DNA from: Rubrivivax sp.
GTDB taxonomy: Bacteria > Pseudomonadota > Gammaproteobacteria > Burkholderiales > Burkholderiaceae_C
Assembly (NCBI GenBank): GCA_019635315.1
Contig: JAHBZT010000001.1
Location: forward strand, 1,038,001 to 1,102,000
Length of the DNA: 64,000 bases
Reading direction: 5' to 3'
In this document: positions 7,236-15,106 of the stretch, one piece after another
How the letters are laid out: each line of letters opens with the position of its first letter
Numbering within the stretch: the stretch's first letter is position 1
Program-made: the position numbers and the translations under genes
The notes under the pieces: generated by a model
What the model saw: only the letters and a program-made list of their open reading frames with translations
What the model was told of the DNA's origin: nothing
The model's database searches: none

Positions 7236-9131
7236 TCAGCGCAGCCGCAGCACGTCCAGCGCGTCGACCGGCGCGGCGCGGTGGCCCCAGGCCTGGCGCA
7301 GGAAGCTCAGCAGGTCGGCCAGTTCGGCATCGGACAGCTCGATCGGCGGCATGCCGTAGGGCCGCGGGTGCGCCGCGGTCGCCACCGCGAAGGCGCCGCG
7401 GCGCACGACCTGCATCAGGTTGACCGCGCTGGGCTGCAGCAGCGTCGGGTTGCCGGCCAGCGGCGGGTAGGCGCCGGGCACGCCTTCGCCGCGCGTGCCG
7501 TGGCAGTCGGCGCAGTGGCGTTCGTAGAGCTTCGCGCCGCGTTGCAGCGGTGCTGCCTCGGCAGGCGCCGCGGCGCGCGACGGTGCCTTGCGCGGCGGCG
7601 CCAGGTCCAGCAGGTAGGTGGCGGCGGCGTCGAGGTCGGCGTTGCTCCAGTGCTGGGTGCTGCCGCGCACCACCTCGGCCATCGGCCCGGACGCGCTGCC
7701 CAGCGGCGAGCGCCCGCTCTTCAGCAGCGCGACGAGCGCGGCGCGGTCGCCGCCATGGCCGCCGCCTTCCAGCAGCGACGGCGCCCACCAGGGTTCGCCG
7801 GGCATGCGGCCGCCACTGGGGACGCCGCTGCCGCCGCCCAGCCAGCCGCGCGGCGCGTGGCAGGCCGCGCAGTGGCCCAGGCCCTGCACCAGGTAGGCGC
7901 CGCGGTTCCAGGCCGTCGACCGCGCCGGGTCGTCGCGCTGCACGCCGGGCTGGAAATACAGCGCACGCCAGACCTGCAGCGCGGCCTGGGTGCCGAACGG
8001 GAAGCGCAGCGCATGCGGGCGCGCCGGCTGCACCACCGGCGGCAGGCTGCGCAGGTAGGCGAACAGCGCGTCGCTGTCCTCGCGCCGGATGCGCGTGAAC
8101 TCGGCATACGGGAAGGCCGGCGTCAGCACGCGGCCGTCGCGCGAGCGGCCCTCGTGCAGCGCGCGCCAGAAGTCGTCGGCGCTCCAGCGGCCCAGGCCGG
8201 TGGCCTCGTCGGGCGTCAGGTTGCCGGCCCACACGGTGCCGAAGCGGGTGGCGATGCCGCGCCCGCCGGCGTAGGGGGTGCCGCCCGGCGCGGTGTGGCA
8301 GCCGGCGCAATGGCCGATGCGCGCCAGGTAGGCACCGCGCGCGACCGGCCCGCCGTCGGCCACGGGCGGCGGCTTGGCCGCTGCTTCCGCAGCGGGCGGC
8401 GGCTCGGCGGCGCCGCAGCGCAGCGGCAGCGGTTCGGCAGGGCCGGGCGCCGCCGTCGTGCCGGCCGCCAGCGGCTGCGCGGACAGCCAGTCGGCGAGCG
8501 CGGCGATGTCTGCCGCATTCAGCCGCTGCGCGATCTGCGCCATGCAGTCGGGCTCGCGCGCACTGCGCGCGCCGACGCGCCAGGCGCCGAGCTGGGCCAC
8601 GAGGTAGTCGCGCGGCAGTCCCAGCAGGCCCGGTAGCGAGGGCGCGACGCCGGCGAGCGCCGCGCCGTGGCAGGCCACGCAGGCCGGCACGCCGGCGCGG
8701 CGGTCGCCCTCGTGCACCACCGTGCGCGCGCGCTCGCCGGCCGCGCCCGGCGGCAGCGTGCCGCCGGCGTGCGCCGGCGCGGGCAGCGATGCGAAGTGCG
8801 CGGCGACCTCGCGCAGGTAGTCATCCGGCAGGCCCTGCAGCAGGCGCGACATCGTCGTGTGCTGGCGACGCCCGTCGCGGAAGTTGAGCAGCTGCCGGTG
8901 CAGGTAGTCTGCCGGCTTGCCGGCGATGCGCGGGATGTATTCGGTCGCACTGCGCCGGTCCTGCGGTGCGTGGCAGCCGGTGCAGGCCAGCACGCGCTGC
9001 GCCATCGTGTCGGGCACGCGCAGGGCTTGGTCGGCGCCAGCGGCGGGCGCGCTCAGCACGTTCAGCATGCCGGCCAGCACGAGCAGGCTGCGCCGCAGCG
9101 GGCTGCGGACCGTCGCCGGCTCAGCGGCCAT
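7236..9131 (-). CDS. Five-haem c-type cytochrome, c4-like domain fused to a dehydrogenase-type triheme domain
   Basis: This is a 631-residue exported cytochrome. A signal peptide (RRSLLVLAGMLNVLSAPAAGA) precedes five CxxCH haem sites at residues 50-54, 151-155, 275-279, 421-425 and 540-544. The first two lie in a region like dihaem cytochrome c4 (IPRIAGKPADYLHRQL and LLGLPRDYLVAQL). The last three resemble the triheme cytochrome subunit of membrane alcohol, aldehyde or gluconate dehydrogenases (GAYLARIGHCAGCHTA, NLTPDEATGLGRWS). A Pro/Ala linker around residues 225-260 joins them. It probably carries electrons from a periplasmic dehydrogenase to an oxidase or reductase. The start chosen overlaps the upstream PPC gene by 11 nt, which implies coupling. 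No dehydrogenase catalytic subunit adjoins it. Confidence 0.82.
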   Translation of the reverse strand: MAAEPATVRSPLRRSLLVLAGMLNVLSAPAAGADQALRVPDTMAQRVLACTGCHAPQDRRSATEYIPRIAGKPADYLHRQLLNFRDGRRQHTTMSRLLQGLPDDYLREVAAHFASLPAPAHAGGTLPPGAAGERARTVVHEGDRRAGVPACVACHGAALAGVAPSLPGLLGLPRDYLVAQLGAWRVGARSAREPDCMAQIAQRLNAADIAALADWLSAQPLAAGTTAAPGPAEPLPLRCGAAEPPPAAEAAAKPPPVADGGPVARGAYLARIGHCAGCHTAPGGTPYAGGRGIATRFGTVWAGNLTPDEATGLGRWSADDFWRALHEGRSRDGRVLTPAFPYAEFTRIRREDSDALFAYLRSLPPVVQPARPHALRFPFGTQAALQVWRALYFQPGVQRDDPARSTAWNRGAYLVQGLGHCAACHAPRGWLGGGSGVPSGGRMPGEPWWAPSLLEGGGHGGDRAALVALLKSGRSPLGSASGPMAEVVRGSTQHWSNADLDAAATYLLDLAPPRKAPSRAAAPAEAAPLQRGAKLYERHCADCHGTRGEGVPGAYPPLAGNPTLLQPSAVNLMQVVRRGAFAVATAAHPRPYGMPPIELSDAELADLLSFLRQAWGHRAAPVDALDVLRLR

Positions 9132-9546
9132 CGGCACGGTGCACGACGAGCTCTGCCCAGCCGGTGCGCGCATCGGCCGCGCGCGCGAAGGCCCAGCCCG
9201 GCAGCAGCGCCAGCAGCACCTCGGCGGTGGTGCGCACGGTGCAGCCGTAGGCGGCGTGGCCGCCGAGCACGCGACCCGCATCGTCGGCCACGCTCAGGTG
9301 CAGGTGCGAGGCGCCCGGCGCGATGCTGCCGGCGAGCGTCAGCAGTTCGGTGTCGCCTGCCAGCTCGATGGTCTGCTCGGCGCCCGCGAGGCGCAGGCGC
9401 GCCGGCCGCAGGCTGCCGATGCCCGACAGCACGAAGGCCGCGCGCACGCCCTGCGCGGCGACGGCGGCTTCGAGCGCCCGCCGCAGGTCGTCGCCGGGAT
9501 GCAGGCGCAGCGGCAGCGGTCGCGGTTCAGGAAGGGATGAGGTCAC
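9121..9546 (-). CDS. PPC / DUF296 domain protein
   Basis: This is a 141-residue protein covering the full PPC (DUF296) fold: LHPGDDLRRALE at the start, FVLSGIGSL near residue 40, and the conserved HLHLSVADDAGRVLGGHAAYG near 85-105, which holds the histidines typical of the family. I took the GTG at 9546 because residues before it look like untranslated sequence and the domain then has its usual length. Bacterial members are of unknown function. Plant relatives carry an AT-hook and bind DNA, but no AT-hook is present here. The gene overlaps the start of the cytochrome gene by 11 nt. Confidence 0.75.
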   Translation of the reverse strand: MTSSLPEPRPLPLRLHPGDDLRRALEAAVAAQGVRAAFVLSGIGSLRPARLRLAGAEQTIELAGDTELLTLAGSIAPGASHLHLSVADDAGRVLGGHAAYGCTVRTTAEVLLALLPGWAFARAADARTGWAELVVHRADGR

Positions 9547-9667
9547 CCGCGCATGATGCCGCGTCCTGCCGGTGCGGCGCCTGCACGGCCGGTTGGGCCA
9601 TGCTGGAACGGCCGGGCACGCGCCAGCAGGCGTGCGCCCTTCGCAAGGCACGGGTGTCCGCCTCGCG

Positions 9668-11236
9668 TCAGCCCTGCCGGATCAGGTGGTCGAAGGCCGA
9701 CAGCGCGGCCTTCGCGCCTTCGCCCGCCGCGATGACGATCTGCTTGTAGGGCACCGTGGTCGCGTCGCCGGCGGCATAGATGCCCGGCACGCTGGTCGCG
9801 CAGCGCTCGTCGATCAGGATCTCGCCGTAGCGGCTGAGCTCCAGCGTGCCCTTCAGGAATTCGGTGTTGGGCACCAGGCCGATCTGCACGAAGACGCCGG
9901 CGAGCTCGACGCGCCGCGTCTCGCCGCTGACGCGGTCCTTGAAGACCAGGCCATCGACCTTCTGGCCGTCGCCGGTGATCTCGGCCGTCTGCGCATTGAC
10001 GTGGATGTCCACGTTGGGCAGGCCCTTCAGCTTCTTCACCAGCACCGCGTCGGCCTTCAGCTGATCGGCGAATTCGATCAGCGTCACGTGCTGCACGACG
10101 CCGGCGAGGTCGATCGCCGCCTCGACGCCGGAATTGCCGCCGCCGATGACCGCCACGCGCTTGCCCTTGAACAGCGGGCCGTCGCAGTGCGGGCAGTAGG
10201 CCACGCCCTTGTTGGCGTACTCGGCCTCGCCGGGCACGCCCACCTTGCGCCAGCGCGCGCCGGTGGCCAGCACCAGGCTCCTCGTGCGCAGCGCGGCGCC
10301 GTTGTCCAGCTTGACGACGATGGGGTCGGCCGTCGTGGCGCCCGGCTCGACCGCGGCCACGCGCTGGCCGTTCATCAGGTCGACCTCATTGGCGCGCACC
10401 TGCGCTTCCAGCGCGGCGGCGAATCTCGGGCCCTGGGTCTCCAGCACCGACGGGTAGTTCTCGATGCCCAGCGTGTCCAGCGTCTGGCCGCCGAAGCGCT
10501 CGGCCACCACCCCGGTGCGGATGCCCTTGCGCGCGGCATAGACCGCCGCTGCGGCGCCGGCGGGGCCGCCGCCGACGATCAGCATGTCGAACAGGTCCTT
10601 GGCGCCCAGCTTCGCGGCGTCGCGCGCCGCGGCACCGGTGTCGACCTTCTTCAGGATCTCGGCCAGTTCCATGCGGCCGGACCCGAAGGGCTGGCCGTTC
10701 AGGAAGACCGCCGGCACGGCCATGATCTGGCGCTGCTCGACTTCGTCCTGGAACAGCCCGCCGTCGACGGCCACATGGCGCACGCGCGGGTTCAGCACCG
10801 CCATCAGGTTGAGCGCCTGCACGACGTCGGGGCAGTTGTGGCAGGTCAGGCTCATCCAGGTCTCGAAGACGAAGTCGCCACCATCCGCGGGCGTCAGCGC
10901 ACGGATCTGCTCGATCACCTCCGGCTCGACCTTGGGCGGGTGGCCGCCGGCCTGCAGCAGCGCCAGCACCAGCGAGGTGAACTCGTGGCCCATCGGGATG
11001 GCCGCGAACTCGACGCCCATGTCGGCGCCGGCGCGCGTGATGCGGAACGAGGGCCGGCGCGCGGCCTGGCCGTCGAAGCGGGCCGAGACCTGGTCGTTCA
11101 GCGCGGCGATCTGCGTCAGCAGCTCGCGCATCTGCGCCGACTCCTCGCGCTCGTCGAGCGTCGCGATCAGCTCGATCGGCTGCGTGATGCGTTCGAGGTA
11201 GGTGGCCAGTTGGGCCTGGATGTTGGCGTCCAGCAT
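9668..11236 (-). CDS. ahpF: Alkyl hydroperoxide reductase subunit F
   Basis: This 522-residue flavoprotein disulfide reductase passes electrons from NADH to AhpC in the cytoplasm. An N-terminal tandem thioredoxin-like domain carries CHNC (C132, C135), which reduces AhpC. It is followed by the FAD site [12 protein letters not shown] (about 220-231), the redox pair CPHC (C348, C351) and the NADH site [12 protein letters not shown]. The C-terminal motif [14 protein letters not shown] closes the FAD domain. Length and all motifs match E. coli AhpF. It lies 179 bases downstream of ahpC on the same strand, with two hairpins between them that may set the AhpC to AhpF ratio. The ATG follows CCACCCAGGAGCCGACCC. 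Confidence 0.96.
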   Translation of the reverse strand: MLDANIQAQLATYLERITQPIELIATLDEREESAQMRELLTQIAALNDQVSARFDGQAARRPSFRITRAGADMGVEFAAIPMGHEFTSLVLALLQAGGHPPKVEPEVIEQIRALTPADGGDFVFETWMSLTCHNCPDVVQALNLMAVLNPRVRHVAVDGGLFQDEVEQRQIMAVPAVFLNGQPFGSGRMELAEILKKVDTGAAARDAAKLGAKDLFDMLIVGGGPAGAAAAVYAARKGIRTGVVAERFGGQTLDTLGIENYPSVLETQGPRFAAALEAQVRANEVDLMNGQRVAAVEPGATTADPIVVKLDNGAALRTRSLVLATGARWRKVGVPGEAEYANKGVAYCPHCDGPLFKGKRVAVIGGGNSGVEAAIDLAGVVQHVTLIEFADQLKADAVLVKKLKGLPNVDIHVNAQTAEITGDGQKVDGLVFKDRVSGETRRVELAGVFVQIGLVPNTEFLKGTLELSRYGEILIDERCATSVPGIYAAGDATTVPYKQIVIAAGEGAKAALSAFDHLIRQG

Positions 11237-11286
11237 GGGTCGGCTCCTGGGTGGTGGGGGGCGGGGGCCCGGTCGGCAGCGTCCGC

Positions 11287-11370
11287 GCAGGGCGCTGCCG
11301 ACAGGGCCCTGCGGGCCTGTCGATCCGATGGGTTGTCCGCGTCAGGCCCGGCGCGCTGCAGGCGCCGGGC
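11287..11370 (-). promoter_or_regulatory. Two intercistronic hairpins between ahpC and ahpF
   Basis: Stem 1 pairs 11346-11354 with 11362-11370 (9 bp perfect, 7-nt loop). Stem 2 pairs 11287-11293 with 11306-11312 (7 bp perfect). Both lie in the 179-nt gap between ahpC and ahpF and have no U-tract. They could stabilise the ahpC 3' end or partially terminate transcription, giving more AhpC than AhpF. That is inference. Confidence 0.4.
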
Positions 11371-11415
11371 TTCGACGAGGCGCGGGACCCTGCGCAGGCA
11401 GGGCCCCGGCCGTCG

Positions 11416-11979
11416 TCAGATCTTGCCGACGAGGTCCAGCGACGGCGTCAGCGTCTTCGCGCCTTCGTTCCACTTGGCCGGGCAGACCTGGCCCGGGTTC
11501 TTGGCCACGTACTGCGCCGCCTTCAGCTTGCGCAGCGTTTCCTTCATGTCGCGCGCGATGCTGTTGTCGTGGATCTCGGCGGTCTTCACGACGCCGTCCG
11601 GGTCGACGATGAAGGTGCCGCGCAGCGCGAGGCCTTCTTCCTCGATGTGCACGCCGAACATGCGGGTCAGCGCGTGCGTCGGGTCGCCGACCAGCGGGAA
11701 CTGCGCCTTGCCGACGGCCGGGCTCGTCTCGTGCCACACCTTGTGCGCGAAATGCGTGTCGGTGGTGACGATGTAGACCTGCGCCTCCAGCTTGCGGAAG
11801 GCCTCGTAGTTGTCGGCCGCGTCCTCGACCTCGGTCGGGCAGTTGAACGTGAAGGCCGCCGGCATGAAGACGAAGACCGACCACTGGCCCTTCAGGCTGG
11901 CCTCGGTGACTTCGACGAACTTGCCGTTGTGGAAGGCGTTGACCTTGAACGGCTGGACCGGGGTGTTGATGATGGACAT
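11416..11979 (-). CDS. ahpC: Alkyl hydroperoxide reductase subunit C (2-Cys peroxiredoxin)
   Basis: This 187-residue peroxiredoxin, the standard AhpC length, reduces H2O2 and organic hydroperoxides. The peroxidatic Cys is C47 in FTFNCPTE and the resolving Cys is C166 in QVCPAKW. The region between holds VYIVTTDTHFAHKVWHE and the GTFIVDPDG segment. The start is clear from GGAGCTTTGC just before the ATG. It is the first gene of the ahpCF operon. Upstream lies an AT-rich 168-bp divergent region shared with an MFS gene, probably with an OxyR-dependent promoter, although I could not fit a properly spaced OxyR site. Confidence 0.97.
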   Translation of the reverse strand: MSIINTPVQPFKVNAFHNGKFVEVTEASLKGQWSVFVFMPAAFTFNCPTEVEDAADNYEAFRKLEAQVYIVTTDTHFAHKVWHETSPAVGKAQFPLVGDPTHALTRMFGVHIEEEGLALRGTFIVDPDGVVKTAEIHDNSIARDMKETLRKLKAAQYVAKNPGQVCPAKWNEGAKTLTPSLDLVGKI

Positions 11980-12147
11980 GCAAAGCTCCTGCAAAGGGTT
12001 GATGGGAAAGGAGAAATCTCGATAGCCGGTATTTTGGGTGCAGCGCAGCATCGATAGGATTGATTGATCGAATGATGGGTTTCAAGAATTTCAATCAATG
12101 ATCCGGCGGACCCCGTCGCGCGGATTCCGGTGCGCGACACTGCGGCC
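11980..12147. promoter_or_regulatory. Divergent ahpC / MFS promoter region
   Basis: This AT-rich stretch stands out from its GC-rich surroundings. It holds two copies of CTATCGA (minus strand, around 12021 and 12053, 32 bases apart) and an inverted repeat ATTGATT / AATCAAT (12059-12065 and 12093-12099). These are plausible regulator sites. No confident -35/-10 pair could be assigned in either direction. Confidence 0.4.
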
Positions 12148-13335
12148 ATGAGCCACCGCCCGCCCCTGCCCGCCGGCGTCTGGGTGCTGGGCTTCGTGAG
12201 CCTGCTGATGGACGTCTCCTCGGAGATGGTCCACAGCCTGCTGCCGCTGTTCCTGGTCGGCACGCTGGGGGTCAGCGTGCTGGCGGTCGGCCTCATCGAG
12301 GGCGTGGCCGAGGCCACCGCGCTGGTCGTGCGCGTCTTCTCCGGCGCGCTGTCGGACTGGTGGGGCCGGCGCAAGGGGCTGGCGGTGCTGGGCTATGCGC
12401 TCGGCGCGCTGTCCAAGCCGGTCTTCGCCCTCGCCGACGGCGTGGGGCTGGTGGCCGGCGCACGCTTCGCGGACCGCGTCGGCAAGGGCATCCGCGGTGC
12501 GCCGCGCGACGCGCTGCTGGCCGACCTGGCGCCGCCGGGCCGCCGCGGCGAGGCCTTCGGGCTGCGCCAGTCGCTGGACACCGCCGGCGCGTTCATCGGC
12601 CCGCTGCTGGCCACCGCGCTGATGCTGGCCTGGGCCAGCGACTTCCGCGCCGTCTTCTGGGTCGCCGTCGTGCCGGGGGCGCTGGCGGTGGCGCTGCTCG
12701 CCTTCGGGCTGCGCGAGCCGGCGCGCGCGCCCGGTCCGCGGCGGCCGCCGCCGATCAGCCGCGCCGAGCTGGCGCGGCTGCCGCCGGCCTACTGGGCGGT
12801 GGTGGGCGTGGGCGCTCTGTTCACACTGGCGCGCTTCAGCGAGGCCTTCCTGGTGCTGCGCGCGGAGCAGCTGGGCATCGCCGCGGCGCTGGTGCCGCTG
12901 GTGATGGTGGCGATGAACCTCGTCTACTCGGCCAGCGCCTACCCCTTCGGCCGCCTCGCCGACCGTGTGGACCGGCGCTGGCTGCTGGCCGCCGGGCTGC
13001 TGGTGCTGGTGCTGGCAGACCTCGTGATGGCCTGGGCCACCGGCTGGGCCCTGCTGCTGGCTGGCGTCGCGCTGTGGGGCGTGCACCTGGGGCTGACGCA
13101 GGGGCTGCTCGGCGCGATGGTCGCCGACAGCGCGCCGGAGCACCTGCGCGGCACCGCCTTCGGCCTGTTCCACCTGGCCAGCGGGCTGGCGATGCTGCTG
13201 GCCAGCGCGCTGGCCGGCCTGCTGTGGACCACGCTGGGCCCCGCGGCCACCTTCCTGGCCGGCGCGGCTTTCGCACTGGCGGCGCTGATCGCCCTGGCGC
13301 CGGTGGTGATGGCACGCCGCGGCGGCACGCGCTGA
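12148..13335 (+). CDS. MFS transporter
   Basis: This is a 395-residue inner-membrane protein with about 12 hydrophobic helices. The signature loop between helices 2 and 3 is GALSDWWGRRKGLAVLGYALG, and a second one is GRLADRVDRRWLLAAG in the C-terminal half. Helix 1 begins LGFVSLLMDVSSEMVHSLLP, and a loop has DRVGKGIRGAPRDALLAD. This last motif is typical of a bacterial MFS subgroup annotated as drug or metabolite exporters of unknown substrate. It diverges from ahpC, so induction under peroxide stress is possible. A GTG 18 bases upstream is an alternative start. Confidence 0.85.
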   Translation: MSHRPPLPAGVWVLGFVSLLMDVSSEMVHSLLPLFLVGTLGVSVLAVGLIEGVAEATALVVRVFSGALSDWWGRRKGLAVLGYALGALSKPVFALADGVGLVAGARFADRVGKGIRGAPRDALLADLAPPGRRGEAFGLRQSLDTAGAFIGPLLATALMLAWASDFRAVFWVAVVPGALAVALLAFGLREPARAPGPRRPPPISRAELARLPPAYWAVVGVGALFTLARFSEAFLVLRAEQLGIAAALVPLVMVAMNLVYSASAYPFGRLADRVDRRWLLAAGLLVLVLADLVMAWATGWALLLAGVALWGVHLGLTQGLLGAMVADSAPEHLRGTAFGLFHLASGLAMLLASALAGLLWTTLGPAATFLAGAAFALAALIALAPVVMARRGGTR

Positions 13336-13447
13336 ATGTGTTGCACCCGCTGTACGCGCCGAGCGCGCCCGCATCGGGCAGCGCCGCCCGGGGGTTTGCA
13401 CGCGTGCGCTGACGGCGCGGAACGCGGCGGCCAGAATGCGCCCCGCC

Positions 13448-15022
13448 ATGCAGTCTCCGGCCGCCCTGCGCCACCTCGTCGTCGTGCTCGGCGACCAGCT
13501 CGACCGTTCGTCCAGTGCCTTCGACGGCTTCGACGCGGCACGGGACCGCGTCTGGATGTGCGAGGCGGTCGAGGAATCGACGCAGGTCTGGAGTGCGAAG
13601 CAGCGCATCGCCGTCTTCCTGGCCGCGATGCGCCACTTCGCCGCCGCGCTGCGCGCCGAAGGCCTGCCGCTGGAATACCGGCGGCTCGACGACGAACCCG
13701 CGGCGGCGACGCTGGGCGACGCGCTGCGCGAGGCGCTGGCCGCGGCCCGGCCGCAGCGTGTGCTGCTCGTCGAACCGGGCGAATACCGCGTGCGCGAGGC
13801 GCTGCGCGCCGCCTGCGCCGCGACCGGCGTGGCGCTGGACCTGCGCGAGGACCGGCACTTCCTGTGCAGCACGCTCGAGTTCGCCGCCCATGCCCGCGGC
13901 CGCCGGCAGCTGCGCATGGAATTCTTCTACCGCGAGATGCGGCGCCGGCACGACGTGCTGATGGACGACGGCCCCGAGGGCCGCCAGCCCGCCGGCGGCC
14001 AATGGAACTACGACGCCGACAACCGCGAGTCCTTCGGCCGCGACGGCCCGGGGCTGGTGCCACCGCCGCTGCGTTTCGAGCCGGACGAGACCACGCGCGA
14101 GGTCCTCGATCTGGTCGCGCGGCGCTTTGCCGGCCACCCGGGCCGGCTGGAGCACTTCGGCTGGCCGCTGACGCGTGCGCAGGCGCTGGCCGCGCTGGGC
14201 GACTTCGTCGAGCACCGGTTGCCGCACTTCGGCCGCTGGCAGGACGCGATGTGGGCCGGCCAGCCCTGGCTGTGGCACTCGACGCTGGCGGTGGCGCTGA
14301 ACCTCAAGCTGCTGCACCCGCGCGAGGTGGTCGCCGCGGCCGAGCAGGCCTGGCGCCGCGACCCGCGGCGCTGGCCGCTGGCCGCGGTGGAAGGTTTCGT
14401 GCGCCAGATCCTGGGCTGGCGCGAATACGTGCGCGGTGTCTACTGGCTGCTCATGCCGGGCTACGCCGAACTCAACGAACTGGGCGCGACGCACGACCTG
14501 CCGGCCTGGTACTGGACCGGCGACACCGCCTTCGCCTGCCTGCGCGACGCCATCCGGCAGACGCTGGACCACGGCTACGCCCACCACATCCAGCGCCTGA
14601 TGGTCACCGGCCTGTTCGCGCTGCTCTACGGCGTGCGGCCGCAGCAGGTGCACGCCTGGTACCTGGCGGTCTACGTCGACGCGGTGGAGTGGGTCGAGCT
14701 GCCCAATACGCTGGGCATGAGCCAGTTTGCCGACGGCGGCCTGATGGCGAGCAAGCCGTACGCGGCCACGGGCCAGTACATCGCACGCATGGGCAACCAC
14801 TGCGCCGGCTGCCGCTTCGACCCGAAGCAGCGCAGCGGCGAGCGCGCCTGCCCGTTCACGACGCTGTACTGGGACTTCCTGGCGCGCCACGAGGCGCGGC
14901 TGGCCGCCAACCCGCGCATGGCGCTGCAGGTCAAGAACCTCGCGCGCCTGGACGCCGACGAGCGGCGGGCGATCGCCGAACGCGCCGATGCGATCCGCCG
15001 CGGCCGGGTCGGCCGGCCCTGA
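13448..15022 (+). CDS. Iron-sulfur photolyase of the PhrB / prokaryotic (6-4) photolyase (FeS-BCP) group
   Basis: This 524-residue flavoprotein would repair (6-4) UV photoproducts in DNA. It follows Agrobacterium PhrB along its whole length: VVVLGDQLDR at the start, EPGEYRVRE, LRMEFFYREMRR, then the C-terminal catalytic domain with VEGFVRQILGWREYVRGVYW, AHHIQRLMVTG and NTLGMSQFADGG. The four Cys that hold the 4Fe-4S cluster in PhrB are all present here at C364, C452, C455 and C468, each offset by exactly 14 from PhrB. The cluster and 6,7-dimethyl-8-ribityllumazine antenna are family knowledge. The ATG at 13436 gives four more residues and cannot be excluded. Confidence 0.93.
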   Translation: MQSPAALRHLVVVLGDQLDRSSSAFDGFDAARDRVWMCEAVEESTQVWSAKQRIAVFLAAMRHFAAALRAEGLPLEYRRLDDEPAAATLGDALREALAAARPQRVLLVEPGEYRVREALRAACAATGVALDLREDRHFLCSTLEFAAHARGRRQLRMEFFYREMRRRHDVLMDDGPEGRQPAGGQWNYDADNRESFGRDGPGLVPPPLRFEPDETTREVLDLVARRFAGHPGRLEHFGWPLTRAQALAALGDFVEHRLPHFGRWQDAMWAGQPWLWHSTLAVALNLKLLHPREVVAAAEQAWRRDPRRWPLAAVEGFVRQILGWREYVRGVYWLLMPGYAELNELGATHDLPAWYWTGDTAFACLRDAIRQTLDHGYAHHIQRLMVTGLFALLYGVRPQQVHAWYLAVYVDAVEWVELPNTLGMSQFADGGLMASKPYAATGQYIARMGNHCAGCRFDPKQRSGERACPFTTLYWDFLARHEARLAANPRMALQVKNLARLDADERRAIAERADAIRRGRVGRP

Positions 15023-15106
15023 GCGCTGCCGCCGACGACGGCGCCGGGGTGGTCGACGTGGGGCGCCGATGCCGATATCGTTCGCGCCGATCCAAGGGAG
15101 GTGAGC

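Noticed and set aside
12021-12057. OxyR site upstream of ahpC
   Set aside because: The two CTATCGA copies are 32 bases apart, not at the spacing of the four-part OxyR consensus. OxyR control remains likely from family knowledge only.
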